This document shows positions 40,022 to 48,841 of a stretch of DNA of 64,000 nt, piece by piece (position 1 is the first letter of the stretch; the number at the start of each line of letters is the position of its first letter). The notes beneath the pieces are model-generated. The model saw nothing but the letters and a program-made list of their open reading frames with translations. It had not been told where the DNA came from and ran no database searches. The stretch spans positions 2,235,135-2,299,134 of the forward strand of contig BCGQ01000001.1 in assembly GCA_001599355.1 (NCBI GenBank). The letters are read 5' to 3'. Position numbers and translations under genes: made by a program. This DNA is from Nakazawaea peltata. Lineage: Eukaryota; Ascomycota; Pichiomycetes; Alaninales; Pachysolenaceae.

Positions 40022-40552
40022 ATGACCGAGGGAAATGCGGAGAAGATTTCATATGTTATTTTTACCTCTCTTCAGACAGGCTTTAACTATACATCTACAT
40101 CTAATATTCATACAATGTCGCATTTAACAAGACCAATCCAAATAGAAGAGTTCACCTTGGCTATTCGCGAGTTATCTACCCAAGAATTACAAGGAATCGA
40201 GACCCAAATCAATAACTCAATCTCCAAACTCGAGTCATCGAACTCTTTGATGAGTGGCTTGCTTAAAGATTTAAAAGAGAAAGAGAAACTGCTGGCAGAT
40301 CAAGATGTTTACGAAGAAAATGCTGATGAGATGAAACTGGATATCAAGCTTTACGAAGAGTCAATTGGTGAGAATGAGAAAGTATTGGAAAACCAATACT
40401 TGAGATTGTCACTGTTAAGTCTGGAATTTAAGAACCGTGGATCTGGTCCAACTCCTCAGTCTTCAATGGGTAAAGGAACAGAAGTGACAAAGTTAAGTGC
40501 TGTTTTGAGTCAAGATAATGATGAAAAATCTCAAGACGGAATCTATTTATGA
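40022..40552 (+). CDS. TMA17: Tma17-like proteasome base assembly chaperone
   Basis: Tma17 (Adc17) binds the N-terminal coiled coil of Rpt6 and helps assemble the Rpt6-Rpt3 pair of the 26S proteasome base under stress. The signature RPIQIEEF is shared with S. cerevisiae, followed by a helical coiled-coil region (about 45-135) containing EIENSI-like ETQINNSI and YEESIGENEKVL. The first ATG, with an A-rich leader, gives 176 residues. The in-frame ATG at 40115 (MSHLTRPIQIEEF) gives 145, closer to the 150 of S. cerevisiae, and could be the true start. Confidence 0.8.
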   Translation: MTEGNAEKISYVIFTSLQTGFNYTSTSNIHTMSHLTRPIQIEEFTLAIRELSTQELQGIETQINNSISKLESSNSLMSGLLKDLKEKEKLLADQDVYEENADEMKLDIKLYEESIGENEKVLENQYLRLSLLSLEFKNRGSGPTPQSSMGKGTEVTKLSAVLSQDNDEKSQDGIYL

Positions 40553-40598
40553 TCAATGAAAGTGATGCGTTTTATTCGTATTGGTTGTAGAGCGTGAA

Positions 40599-41579
40599 CT
40601 ATCGCCCTAATTTTTTACTTAAATGCCTATAAATTCTATACATGTAGACAGCGTTGAATATCACTATGGAACTCATGATGATCAATTGATATTTTAAAGT
40701 ATTACTGAATACTTGCTCATTATAATCTCTTTTGATCATCTCTTCAGCTTCCATCTGGCTTAATTCTTCAGACATAACAAGAACTAATTCATGCAATTTA
40801 CTCAAATCATTTTCTTTAGCTTTCAAGCTCTCGACACTTTCCTCTTCGAAATTGCTATATCTATCATGGAATGCTGCCAAACTAGGATATTGCATCACCT
40901 GTACTTCAATCTCCCTATCTATCCAAGGGTCTCCTTCATCTTTTTTATGTGATTTGAGTAATTTTGATTTATCGATCAAAATGTTCTCGAAACAAACGTC
41001 TATTTCGTGGGTCAGTTTCAGGGCGTCTTCAAAACTCATCTCCTCTTCGTCTCCTCTTTTTTTACGATGTGGTAAATCCGAAGTGGCATGCATTGGAAGC
41101 TTGAAACCAATTCTCATCGTCTCATCAACAATATCACGTTTGTTTCTGATAATATCTAATTCATGTGTATGTCCTGGTTGCCAATTTCTGTGGATAATAT
41201 TCATACTCAAGATCTGATTTTTGAGTCCTTTGGAGTTGAATGTGTTTTCTGCAATATTCAAGAACTTCAACTTGACAATGACAAATATTTCATTATCTTC
41301 ATCGGATGGTTGAACTGTCAATGGAGTCCTCAAACATGACGCTGAAAGGAAATAATCGTCAACGATCTGTTTATATTTGTGTTGATCATCACGGTATTCC
41401 GTAAGAAGATTCAGGAGCGACGAAGACAGTTCCTTCGCAGAATACTTGGTATGCAACTTCATTGGCGGCACGATCATTCCAATGGCATCGGCCATACTTG
41501 AAAGACACAAAGTCATAACCAAAATCAACCTCACAAATCGACCCCAGGTATTAGCGCCATTATATATTCTCACTATCAT
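40599..41579 (-). CDS. p24-like type I membrane protein of the early secretory pathway
   Basis: A 326-residue protein with the p24/emp24 layout: signal peptide at about 10-33, a lumenal GOLD-like domain with Cys in SASCLRT and in HEIDVCFENIL (the latter typical of p24 proteins), a membrane-proximal coiled coil (about 225-285), one membrane segment near 290-310, and a short basic tail YRIYRHLSKKLGR. p24 proteins act as COPII/COPI cargo adaptors. The GOLD region is longer than usual (about 200 residues) with an inserted basic and acidic stretch (HRKKRGDEEE). RRT6 of S. cerevisiae is a divergent p24-like protein of similar length and may be the orthologue. Confidence 0.6.
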   Translation of the reverse strand: MIVRIYNGANTWGRFVRLILVMTLCLSSMADAIGMIVPPMKLHTKYSAKELSSSLLNLLTEYRDDQHKYKQIVDDYFLSASCLRTPLTVQPSDEDNEIFVIVKLKFLNIAENTFNSKGLKNQILSMNIIHRNWQPGHTHELDIIRNKRDIVDETMRIGFKLPMHATSDLPHRKKRGDEEEMSFEDALKLTHEIDVCFENILIDKSKLLKSHKKDEGDPWIDREIEVQVMQYPSLAAFHDRYSNFEEESVESLKAKENDLSKLHELVLVMSEELSQMEAEEMIKRDYNEQVFSNTLKYQLIIMSSIVIFNAVYMYRIYRHLSKKLGR

Positions 41580-42486
41580 GATCAGTTATATTCTTGTTGA
41601 CTTCGAGACTTCTGTCATGAGGATTCTCAACACTATATACAGCTCCTTCACTACAGCTCTTTCTTAGATCCCAGCAGTTAACTACCTCTTCGGTGTTTCA
41701 AACTCTTGGTAAATTTGACGTCAAAATGTCTCGGAAAAAAAAAGAAGTAAAAAAACGACAGAGAACAAAAGAACAAGTTAGCGAATTTTACCTTGGAATT
41801 TTCTCCACGTAAAATGCGAGAAAGTAATTTTCTAGAAACGAAACGAGAGGTTGTGTAGGGAGTTGAAAAATGGGGTAGAGTGCAACTGACAGATGGATGA
41901 TGAGGGTATACGGATTAATTGGGGTTCACTGAGTGTATGACACGCTGTCTTATTGGAGTAGGCTTAGTTGAGGAAACTGAAATTTCAAATACATTTTTAT
42001 TTGCAGCAGATCACCCTTGTTATTTTATATGGGTATTCTGCTAAGCAAAAACCATAGAGCAAAATTCGCATAAAGTAATATTCTTTCATGCAGACTACAA
42101 TATGGACAGGGGTATGGGAGGACTGAAGGGAGAAGGATGGGATGGGATAGACTGCTTAATGAGTAAGTATATGTGTGTCCACATACACTTTACAGCAGTA
42201 CAAATCACAGTTACAACTACCCGAATACCAATCTATTCCAAAATCCACACCTCATCTCCGTACCTCCAATCCTCCTCCATGCCTCCCCCAAACCTCCACA
42301 CCCCTTAAATTCCTTCCCTCATCGCCCCAATTTGCGCAACGATCTCCTTCTACTTAATATGGCATTTCAGGGGCGGCCATTATATAAGACTTGGAAAATT
42401 TTTTTTCTATACTTTTTTAAAGGAGCTCTAAGAGGAGTACTTAAAGGAGACTGAAAACAAGACTAAGATCAACCGCCTATTGAAAT
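41580..42486. promoter_or_regulatory. Divergent promoter of the p24-like gene and RRP42
   Basis: 907 bp without a supported gene. The overlapping frames at 42102-42454 are Pro/Ser/His-rich translations of CT-rich DNA. An RRPE-like tract GAAAATTTTTTTTC at about 42393-42406 lies about 85 bp before RRP42, fitting an RNA-processing gene. A TATA-like TATATAAG lies at about 42381. Confidence 0.5.
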
Positions 42487-43335
42487 ATGATACTATCTCC
42501 TGCTGAAGTATCGTTTTTACACGATTCTTTGTCTCTCAATCCTATAATAAGGCCAGATTCGAGAACCTACCAACAATTTAGACCAATCGAGGCATCTTGC
42601 TCGTTCCTTCCCAACTCTAATGGTTCCAGCAGGTTACGTTTAGCAGATGGATCTGAAGTTATTGTTAGCGTCAAGGCTAAAGTCGTCAAAGAAGCATTAA
42701 GTGAGTCTTTAATCAAAGTGGATATGGACATTAATGGAGAAAGAGACGATTCAAACTTGGTTAACAACTTGATCTCGACCCTTTCAGCATCACTTTTACA
42801 GAATTTCCCACTTGACAAATTAAAACTCACAGAAAAATTCTCATATCAGTTATATATTGATACTGTTGTATTATCACACACGTCATATCCGCTCACATTG
42901 ATCTCTCTTGCGACTTATCTCCTGCTTCGTTGCACAAGGTTACCATTATTGACTTCGACTGTTAATGATAAGGAAATTGAAGAACAACCGACATTCCATG
43001 ATGATTGGGAGGCATCAAGACCTTTGTTTGACTCAGAATCTTCGGTGGAACCTCCACTTTTATTTGTAGTTGGTATTGTGGCAGATAATGTGTTCATTGA
43101 CCCATCAATGGAAGAACAATATGTCTCGGAAAGTGGTTTAGTTATTGGATATCAATCAGGTAAGATCATATCACCACTTCAAAGCATTAGTCTTTCTTCT
43201 CTGAAGACAGTCAAAGGGTTCCAAATCAAGCATTTAACAAAGGCAAAGAATGTAGTAAAGTTCTGTGGAGATGAGGTCACCAAAGCATTGGTTAGCATAC
43301 TTAAAGACGAAGATAGTTATAATAATACTTTCTAA
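42487..43335 (+). CDS. RRP42: RNase PH-like subunit of the RNA exosome core
   Basis: Structural subunit of the six-membered exosome ring that channels RNA to Rrp44. It has 282 residues (S. cerevisiae 265). The RNase PH fold is recognised by RPDSRTYQQFRPIE at residues 20-33, the SNGSSRLRLADGSEVIVSVKAKVV strand region, and ISPLQSISL-like features near the end. As in other eukaryotic ring subunits, no phosphorolytic catalytic set is expected. CTG at residue 146 (TYLxLRCTRLP) lies at the Ala of IYSALNSTYLP in S. cerevisiae. It converges with TRM3, with an 18-bp gap. Confidence 0.93.
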   Translation: MILSPAEVSFLHDSLSLNPIIRPDSRTYQQFRPIEASCSFLPNSNGSSRLRLADGSEVIVSVKAKVVKEALSESLIKVDMDINGERDDSNLVNNLISTLSASLLQNFPLDKLKLTEKFSYQLYIDTVVLSHTSYPLTLISLATYLLLRCTRLPLLTSTVNDKEIEEQPTFHDDWEASRPLFDSESSVEPPLLFVVGIVADNVFIDPSMEEQYVSESGLVIGYQSGKIISPLQSISLSSLKTVKGFQIKHLTKAKNVVKFCGDEVTKALVSILKDEDSYNNTF

Positions 43336-43353
43336 TGATGTTATATTTAATAA

Positions 43354-46300
43354 TTACATATGTTGAATAGAATACGAATGACAAATAACAGCAGTAGCAG
43401 TTTGGATATTCATCGATCTGATGACTCCACTTTGTTTAATCTCGATACAGAAGTCCAACTCCAGCAATAAATCACCTGGAATACCTTCCCTTTCTTTACC
43501 AAGTAATATCAAACTCTTCTCAGGGAATTGTAATTCATTATTCAATTCCACCGATTGATCTGTCTGTTCTAATCCAATAAGAGTGTAACCTTGAGTCTTT
43601 TGATATCTCATGAACTCGATTATGTCGTCAATTTTTACCTCTACCATTGGCATCCAGTGGTCTGCAGTCACAGCGACAGTCTTGAACTGAGATGACTTCA
43701 GGACCGAAATATCATCCATAGTCATTGTCCCAACTCCAAGACAATCACATAATCTACAAATGGCTCCTAAATTGACTTCCTTTTCAACGAGAGACAGAAC
43801 TACAATCAATGGAGATCTCTTGACCAGGGACTTGGCATCTTTTCCATCTTCCTCATCATCAATATTCATGACGGTAGCCCAAGCACCTGACTTGGTCTGT
43901 AAAACAGAGCTGGAGTTAACTTCATCAGGGTCCGGTAAGTTGACTAAAAATGAGTCCATTACAGGCTTTTGAATACGCAGTTCGTAAGACAAGAACAAAT
44001 TCTTCTCATCTGAACCGACATCTACTTCTAAGCAGTCGACCAGTCCAGATGAAAGCAGATTCTCGAACGCATATCTGTTGATGAAATCGATTTCACGGTC
44101 AGAAATTCTAAGAAGAACACCTCCACAGATGGCTACTAAATTGAAATCTTTACGAACGTCCCATAATAACAGATCCCCACTTCTATAAGACAGATAACTC
44201 TCTGCTCTTGTAGCATTTTGATAGATATGATCAAGCAGTGATACTACCAGACCATCAAGTGGAATCGACTCCTTCTTTATATGAGGATAAATAGACAAGA
44301 CGAGACTGACAGAGAAATGTCTCACTAATGATCTATTCGAAGTACAAGATGGAAGTAAAGTCTCGACTAAGAACTCTGTGAAAAGTTTAGCTTGTTCCTC
44401 TTTCTCCATCTGAACAATATATAAGTAATTGATACGTTCATAAGATGCAATGACCGTCTGTTGCTGGTTCATAAGACCCTCCTCAAATAATTTGAAGATC
44501 TTTTCACGGTAAGGCAGCAGATCCTTGTGTAATAAAGTGAACAGAGTGATCCATTCAACATAAGTTCTACATAATGGACTTGGCTCTCTAAAGATCAAGT
44601 TGATCAACTTGGTGGTCAACTTCTCATATAAGAAATCCAGGCTTAAAGTTCTCAGAGAAAGTAATAATAAACTCAAGAGTTGAATACGAGTCCATTCTTC
44701 AGTTCCATCGGATCTGCTTCTTGGCTTGAACAAATGAAGCTCAGATTCATGAGATAAAATGAACTCCCATAACAGTTCACTAATCTCCAGTCCTTTGAAA
44801 CTTCCTACAATAGCAGCACATCCCAGTCTCAGAGAGACCTCGGTCTTTCCATTCAGCTTCTCATAGATAGATTCTCCATAATAGAAACTTAAGGTCTTAT
44901 CATAGATTGTAGCTAACACCAGATCAATGGTAAACACATTAAGAGTGGTCTGTAAGACAGTGAACAGACGGACGATCACAGAACAGATCCATGTACTTTT
45001 CTCGAAACTGGAATTATGACTAACTTGATACGAAGATATACAGTCAACTAATGTAGGTAAAATCGACTTTCTTTGAGCAGCTTTACTGATAATTTCAGAA
45101 GCCATTTCTTCGATAAGCTCTTGGATATCTTCTCTATCAATAGAGTTACGAAGATTCCAAGAATGGAGAAGAAGCTTAATGAGACTCATATGTAATTCCT
45201 TCTGGCTCAAAATTAATCTATGTTGATCAATGTCGTACCAAATTACATTTAAGAATTTCAACACTTGAAGAGATTCGTCGGCTTCGATTGACTTCAGATC
45301 ATCGAATATTTGCAGAATCAACTTGATAACCGACAACTGACCCTTGTCACCACATTTATCCAAATCATTCTCAATAAGAACAAGTACTTCAGTCTTCAGC
45401 TCATCAATATTTACAATTCTACAGAGAGAAGCCAAAATCTCATAGAAGCTTTGGTAATACTGATCCTTGGCTTTGTAGAAATTCTTACTAGGTCTTCTAG
45501 GCAGGTTATAGAAGCTTACAGTTTGTAAATGAGAGACGTTTTCAAGAGTGAGAATCTTCTCAGTGTACTCATTGAAAGCAGTCTTCTCACACAAACAAGA
45601 AATAAACTTGAGTTTCGAGATACCAAGTCTTAAAATATCTTCATCCTCACTTTGCATGTCTTTCACCAGAGAATCCCAAATTGGTGATATGTTTATGTTA
45701 TCCCAGAAAGCTTCATCAAACACATACTTAACTGAAGCCAAAGATTCCAGATTATTATATATCCATTGAGGTCTCTCAGATTCCATTTCCACCAAGGATT
45801 CAACCAATCTGGTTGCTTTACTACTGATAAGAGAATCATTCAAAAGATCAGTGAAGGCTGATAACTTGGAATGGCCAATATTGATGATCAATTGCTCATT
45901 TTCAGGATAAGTCAAAACATATGGGACCAATTTAGCAATATTATCTTTGTTCAAAATGATTGACAAAAGTAAGGTCATAGATTCTACATCCAAAGAGGCA
46001 GAATTGGTCTTGACAAACTCTACCAACTCATTGTCTGTATAATTCTTGGTGAAATAATCGTAGAAGAATTCGATATTTGACTCATAAATCGTATATCCAT
46101 TTCCAAGACCTTTTCCCTGGTTGAAAAGTATGAACTTTCCAAGCAGTTTCAACAAATCGGTCAATGGAGTCACGTGACTGTTGGTGAACATGAATAAACG
46201 GAGAGCTAAAGTCTGGAACATGGTGTTGGCAACATCCCCATCACAATGAGACTCGAATAATCTATATGTCAATGCAAGATCTGAGCTTGATAATACTTCG

Positions 46301-47742
46301 AATTTACGAGATTTTAATCCATTCCAAAGTCCGAATAAAATATAGGTTTTGGAGGCATCAAACAGGTCAGAGTTCTCAGACAAGAATTTGAGTAATTGGG
46401 TGGTTAAGAGGGATACACCGTCTTGATCCAAATCTCTGTAACAATCAACAATGAACTTGGTCAATTTATCTCCAAATTCACAATGATACGGTTTCTTCTC
46501 ATCATTAAAATCTCTATAAACGGCATAATTGGCAGCTACCATGATATATTTCAAGAAATGTTGGGTTAAAAACTCATAACCATCTTCCTTCAACAAAACT
46601 AAGTTGGACACAGGAATTGCAAAGACTAAGTGCATGGCAAATTTACGAACAGTCTCCATAGAGGCCTTAAAACCAATAGACAATAATGCAAGAGTATACA
46701 GAACAGGGATTTTTGACTCTTTTGACAATAAACCGATCATCTCTCCAGAGGCATCTTGGGCCTGATTCAATGAAGTGTCAATACCAAGGATCTCAAAGAG
46801 AGTAATGAAACGTTTCCATGAAGTCAAATAATCCTCTTTCTCTGCCATATTCCATTTCATATATAAATGATCGAAATTGGTATTCAATGCTTTGATAGAC
46901 AACTGAAGAACAGAAAGAGCAAACTTTCTATGCTCATGAGCATCATCGATGAGACCAGCTTGAATATATTTCCAGTAATTCTCCGATTTCATAACATTTT
47001 GGAAGAGTGTGTCCTCCATTAACGTTTCAGTGCCACGAGAAGATAAATATCTTAACCATAATACAAAACTGTTATAAATTCTGGTACGGGTTCCAGACTC
47101 TTGAAGAGTGAAGATGATCTCCCAGGTGAAGTCTTGTAATTTCTCATCTTTAGCAATGTCACTCATAATCCATCTGATCAGACGACTAGCAGCGGTCGCA
47201 ATCTTTGCATCACTTATTCCCAAATAATAAATACATATGTAGTGTAATCTGAGGTGGATATCTAATTCTAACTCATTTTTTAAAAAGTAGTCTTCTAAAA
47301 ATTTGAACACCAGAATAATTTGTTCGGATTCCAACACATCCTCCTCTTGAAGTACATCTCCATAAACGTGATATTTCGAATCCAAAGCACGGAATGTACT
47401 GTCAAAATGCATGATACTCGATTTCAGGTACACAGATAACCATTGGACAATTTTTTTAATAAGACTCTGAGCAAGCGAGGCACCAATTCTGGATACTAAC
47501 ATCAATATCATATCATAGTTCTGTTGTTGGACCAAATTGTTCAAACAAAATTCATAGAGCCTCGGAACAGTGGCTTCCCTTTGCTCATCACTAACATGGT
47601 CTAAGACCTCACATAAAGAAATAAAAGAGTCCCGATTTTCGACTTCAGCAACCAAACGTTCGAGTAATTTCAGTTTCTGAGAGTCATCAAGGATACTAAC
47701 CATGACTCTGATCGAGCCATTTCCTTCTGTCGATAAAGACAT
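43354..47742 (-). CDS. TRM3: tRNA 2'-O-ribose methyltransferase (Gm18)
   Basis: SpoU/TrmH-family enzyme that methylates the ribose of G18 in the D-loop of several tRNAs, related to human TARBP1. It has 1462 residues (S. cerevisiae 1436). The first 1250 residues are alpha-helical repeat-like sequence without recognised motifs. The SPOUT (alpha/beta-knot) domain fills about 1310-1462: LGAICRLCD, the SAM-site LILLGKEREGIPG, and the C-terminal SMNIQTATAV typical of the knot. An RRPE-like motif lies 69 bp upstream. Confidence 0.94.
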   Translation of the reverse strand: MSLSTEGNGSIRVMVSILDDSQKLKLLERLVAEVENRDSFISLCEVLDHVSDEQREATVPRLYEFCLNNLVQQQNYDMILMLVSRIGASLAQSLIKKIVQWLSVYLKSSIMHFDSTFRALDSKYHVYGDVLQEEDVLESEQIILVFKFLEDYFLKNELELDIHLRLHYICIYYLGISDAKIATAASRLIRWIMSDIAKDEKLQDFTWEIIFTLQESGTRTRIYNSFVLWLRYLSSRGTETLMEDTLFQNVMKSENYWKYIQAGLIDDAHEHRKFALSVLQLSIKALNTNFDHLYMKWNMAEKEDYLTSWKRFITLFEILGIDTSLNQAQDASGEMIGLLSKESKIPVLYTLALLSIGFKASMETVRKFAMHLVFAIPVSNLVLLKEDGYEFLTQHFLKYIMVAANYAVYRDFNDEKKPYHCEFGDKLTKFIVDCYRDLDQDGVSLLTTQLLKFLSENSDLFDASKTYILFGLWNGLKSRKFEVLSSSDLALTYRLFESHCDGDVANTMFQTLALRLFMFTNSHVTPLTDLLKLLGKFILFNQGKGLGNGYTIYESNIEFFYDYFTKNYTDNELVEFVKTNSASLDVESMTLLLSIILNKDNIAKLVPYVLTYPENEQLIINIGHSKLSAFTDLLNDSLISSKATRLVESLVEMESERPQWIYNNLESLASVKYVFDEAFWDNINISPIWDSLVKDMQSEDEDILRLGISKLKFISCLCEKTAFNEYTEKILTLENVSHLQTVSFYNLPRRPSKNFYKAKDQYYQSFYEILASLCRIVNIDELKTEVLVLIENDLDKCGDKGQLSVIKLILQIFDDLKSIEADESLQVLKFLNVIWYDIDQHRLILSQKELHMSLIKLLLHSWNLRNSIDREDIQELIEEMASEIISKAAQRKSILPTLVDCISSYQVSHNSSFEKSTWICSVIVRLFTVLQTTLNVFTIDLVLATIYDKTLSFYYGESIYEKLNGKTEVSLRLGCAAIVGSFKGLEISELLWEFILSHESELHLFKPRSRSDGTEEWTRIQLLSLLLLSLRTLSLDFLYEKLTTKLINLIFREPSPLCRTYVEWITLFTLLHKDLLPYREKIFKLFEEGLMNQQQTVIASYERINYLYIVQMEKEEQAKLFTEFLVETLLPSCTSNRSLVRHFSVSLVLSIYPHIKKESIPLDGLVVSLLDHIYQNATRAESYLSYRSGDLLLWDVRKDFNLVAICGGVLLRISDREIDFINRYAFENLLSSGLVDCLEVDVGSDEKNLFLSYELRIQKPVMDSFLVNLPDPDEVNSSSVLQTKSGAWATVMNIDDEEDGKDAKSLVKRSPLIVVLSLVEKEVNLGAICRLCDCLGVGTMTMDDISVLKSSQFKTVAVTADHWMPMVEVKIDDIIEFMRYQKTQGYTLIGLEQTDQSVELNNELQFPEKSLILLGKEREGIPGDLLLELDFCIEIKQSGVIRSMNIQTATAVICHSYSIQHM

Positions 47743-47810
47743 CTTCTCCTATCTCTTAGTCTCTTCAAGTACCCTCTTTCTTAGCGCTTAAAATTTAAAG
47801 TTTGTGAAAT

Positions 47811-47822
47811 AAAAATTTTTCA
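47811..47822 (-). promoter_or_regulatory. RRPE-like motif upstream of TRM3
   Basis: On the minus strand this reads TGAAAAATTTTT, a near-exact RRPE (rRNA processing element). It is 69 bp before the TRM3 ATG, the typical distance in RNA-processing genes. Confidence 0.6.
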
Positions 47823-47835
47823 TAGTTAACGGTTG

Positions 47836-47845
47836 CCTAATTAGG
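47836..47845. promoter_or_regulatory. Mcm1-like P-box between TRM3 and ATG16
   Basis: CCTAATTAGG is a perfect 10-bp palindrome within TTGCCTAATTAGGAAGG, matching the Mcm1 consensus core. The same 17-mer occurs at 60186-60202. Confidence 0.5.
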
Positions 47846-47945
47846 AAGGAGAGATGGGGTTAGCAGACTACGAATACAAGTCACGTGATCGGAACATGGG
47901 ATATTGATTAGATAGATCAAATGGAGGGGGTCTGTGATGTAGATA

Positions 47946-48699
47946 TCAAGATGGCGATCTCTTCGATTCATTTCTAGTTATTACTTCGTTCATCATTTCG
48001 GCATCTTGTTTCACTTTTTGAAGCCAACGGGTTATAAGCTCATCGTTCTCTTTCCTAAGCTGTTGGTTCTTATCATTGAGGAGATTATTCTCGATTTGGA
48101 GTGATAGTATTTCGTCATTGATCGATTCAAAGTTTTTATTCTTATGTTGTGACTCTTCTCTAAGGATTTTGAATTTCTTATCCAAGGTCGTGTAACTGTC
48201 TTTCAATAATTGTAAACTGTAATCGTTAGTATGGGGAATCATGTCGAACATAGCAATGATAGATACTCACTTCTTCTCAAGTGTTTGGATATCTGACTTC
48301 AGTGCAGCAAGTTCAGATGTCTTTTCGGATAATTGTTTAGTATTAGACTCATTTGCCTCTTTCAATTCTTCAATCTCCAGGAGAGCTTGGCTAAGTTTCC
48401 TAAAACAAGTCAGTATACTGCTTCATTAAACAAACATGAATGAATCGATGATGTGACATGAACCCATCACTTCATATACTTACACATGAACATCTGTATT
48501 CTGTATTCCCACTAACTCTGAACTCTTTTCATGATACCTTTTTGAAACCAGTTCAACTATACCATATATTAGTATCACATCTATTCTGACTTTCCCCTAA
48601 CTAATACTTACAAGCAACGAAGAAGTCCAGATTAACATTCAGCTTCTGGTCTCTCTCCACCAACAACCCCAAAATATCCAGTTTCCAATCAGTAGCCAT
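47946..48699 (-). CDS. ATG16: Atg16, coiled-coil autophagy protein (four exons)
   Basis: Atg16 dimerises by its coiled coil and links Atg12-Atg5 into the complex that lipidates Atg8. The gene has exons 48699-48612, 48556-48484, 48399-48271 and 48216-47946, giving 186 residues (S. cerevisiae 150). Reading frame is kept across all three junctions. Exons 1-2 give the Atg5-binding region (WKLDILGLLVERDQKLN, then FELVSKRYHEKSSEL). Exons 3-4 give the heptad coiled coil, ending with LRKENDELITRWLQKVKQ, which matches the conserved Atg16 C-terminal signature. Each intron has a GT donor, an AG acceptor and a branch-like sequence. Only the last exon appears as a single frame, so the gene is easily missed. 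Confidence 0.85.
48217..48270 (-). other. ATG16 intron 3 (54 nt)
   Basis: Donor GTGAGT, branch point TACTAAC and acceptor GATTACAG. It interrupts a codon after its second base. Confidence 0.88.
48400..48483 (-). other. ATG16 intron 2 (84 nt)
   Basis: Donor GTAAGT, a weaker branch sequence TACTGAC and acceptor TTTTAG. It interrupts a codon after its second base. Confidence 0.82.
48557..48611 (-). other. ATG16 intron 1 (55 nt)
   Basis: Donor GTAAGT, branch-like TACTAAT and acceptor GGTATAG. It interrupts a codon after its first base. Confidence 0.88.
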
Positions 48700-48841
48700 T
48701 AAGTTCACTTTGGTCCTTTCTGTCAATTCCAAATTATCTTTGCATGACTACAATCTCAGCTATCACAGGGGTTTTACATTATTTGATTTTCGTAAATAAT
48801 GAGCATTTCATTAGTTTATTAAAAGGTTATGAGTCTATGGC

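Noticed and set aside
42102-42454. Three overlapping frames upstream of RRP42
   Set aside because: They are Pro/Ser/His-rich translations of CT-rich promoter DNA in different frames.
48217-48251. ATG at 48251 as the start of the coiled-coil frame (MFDMIPHTNDYS)
   Set aside because: It lies within intron 3; splicing joins upstream coiled-coil exons and gives a recognisable Atg16.
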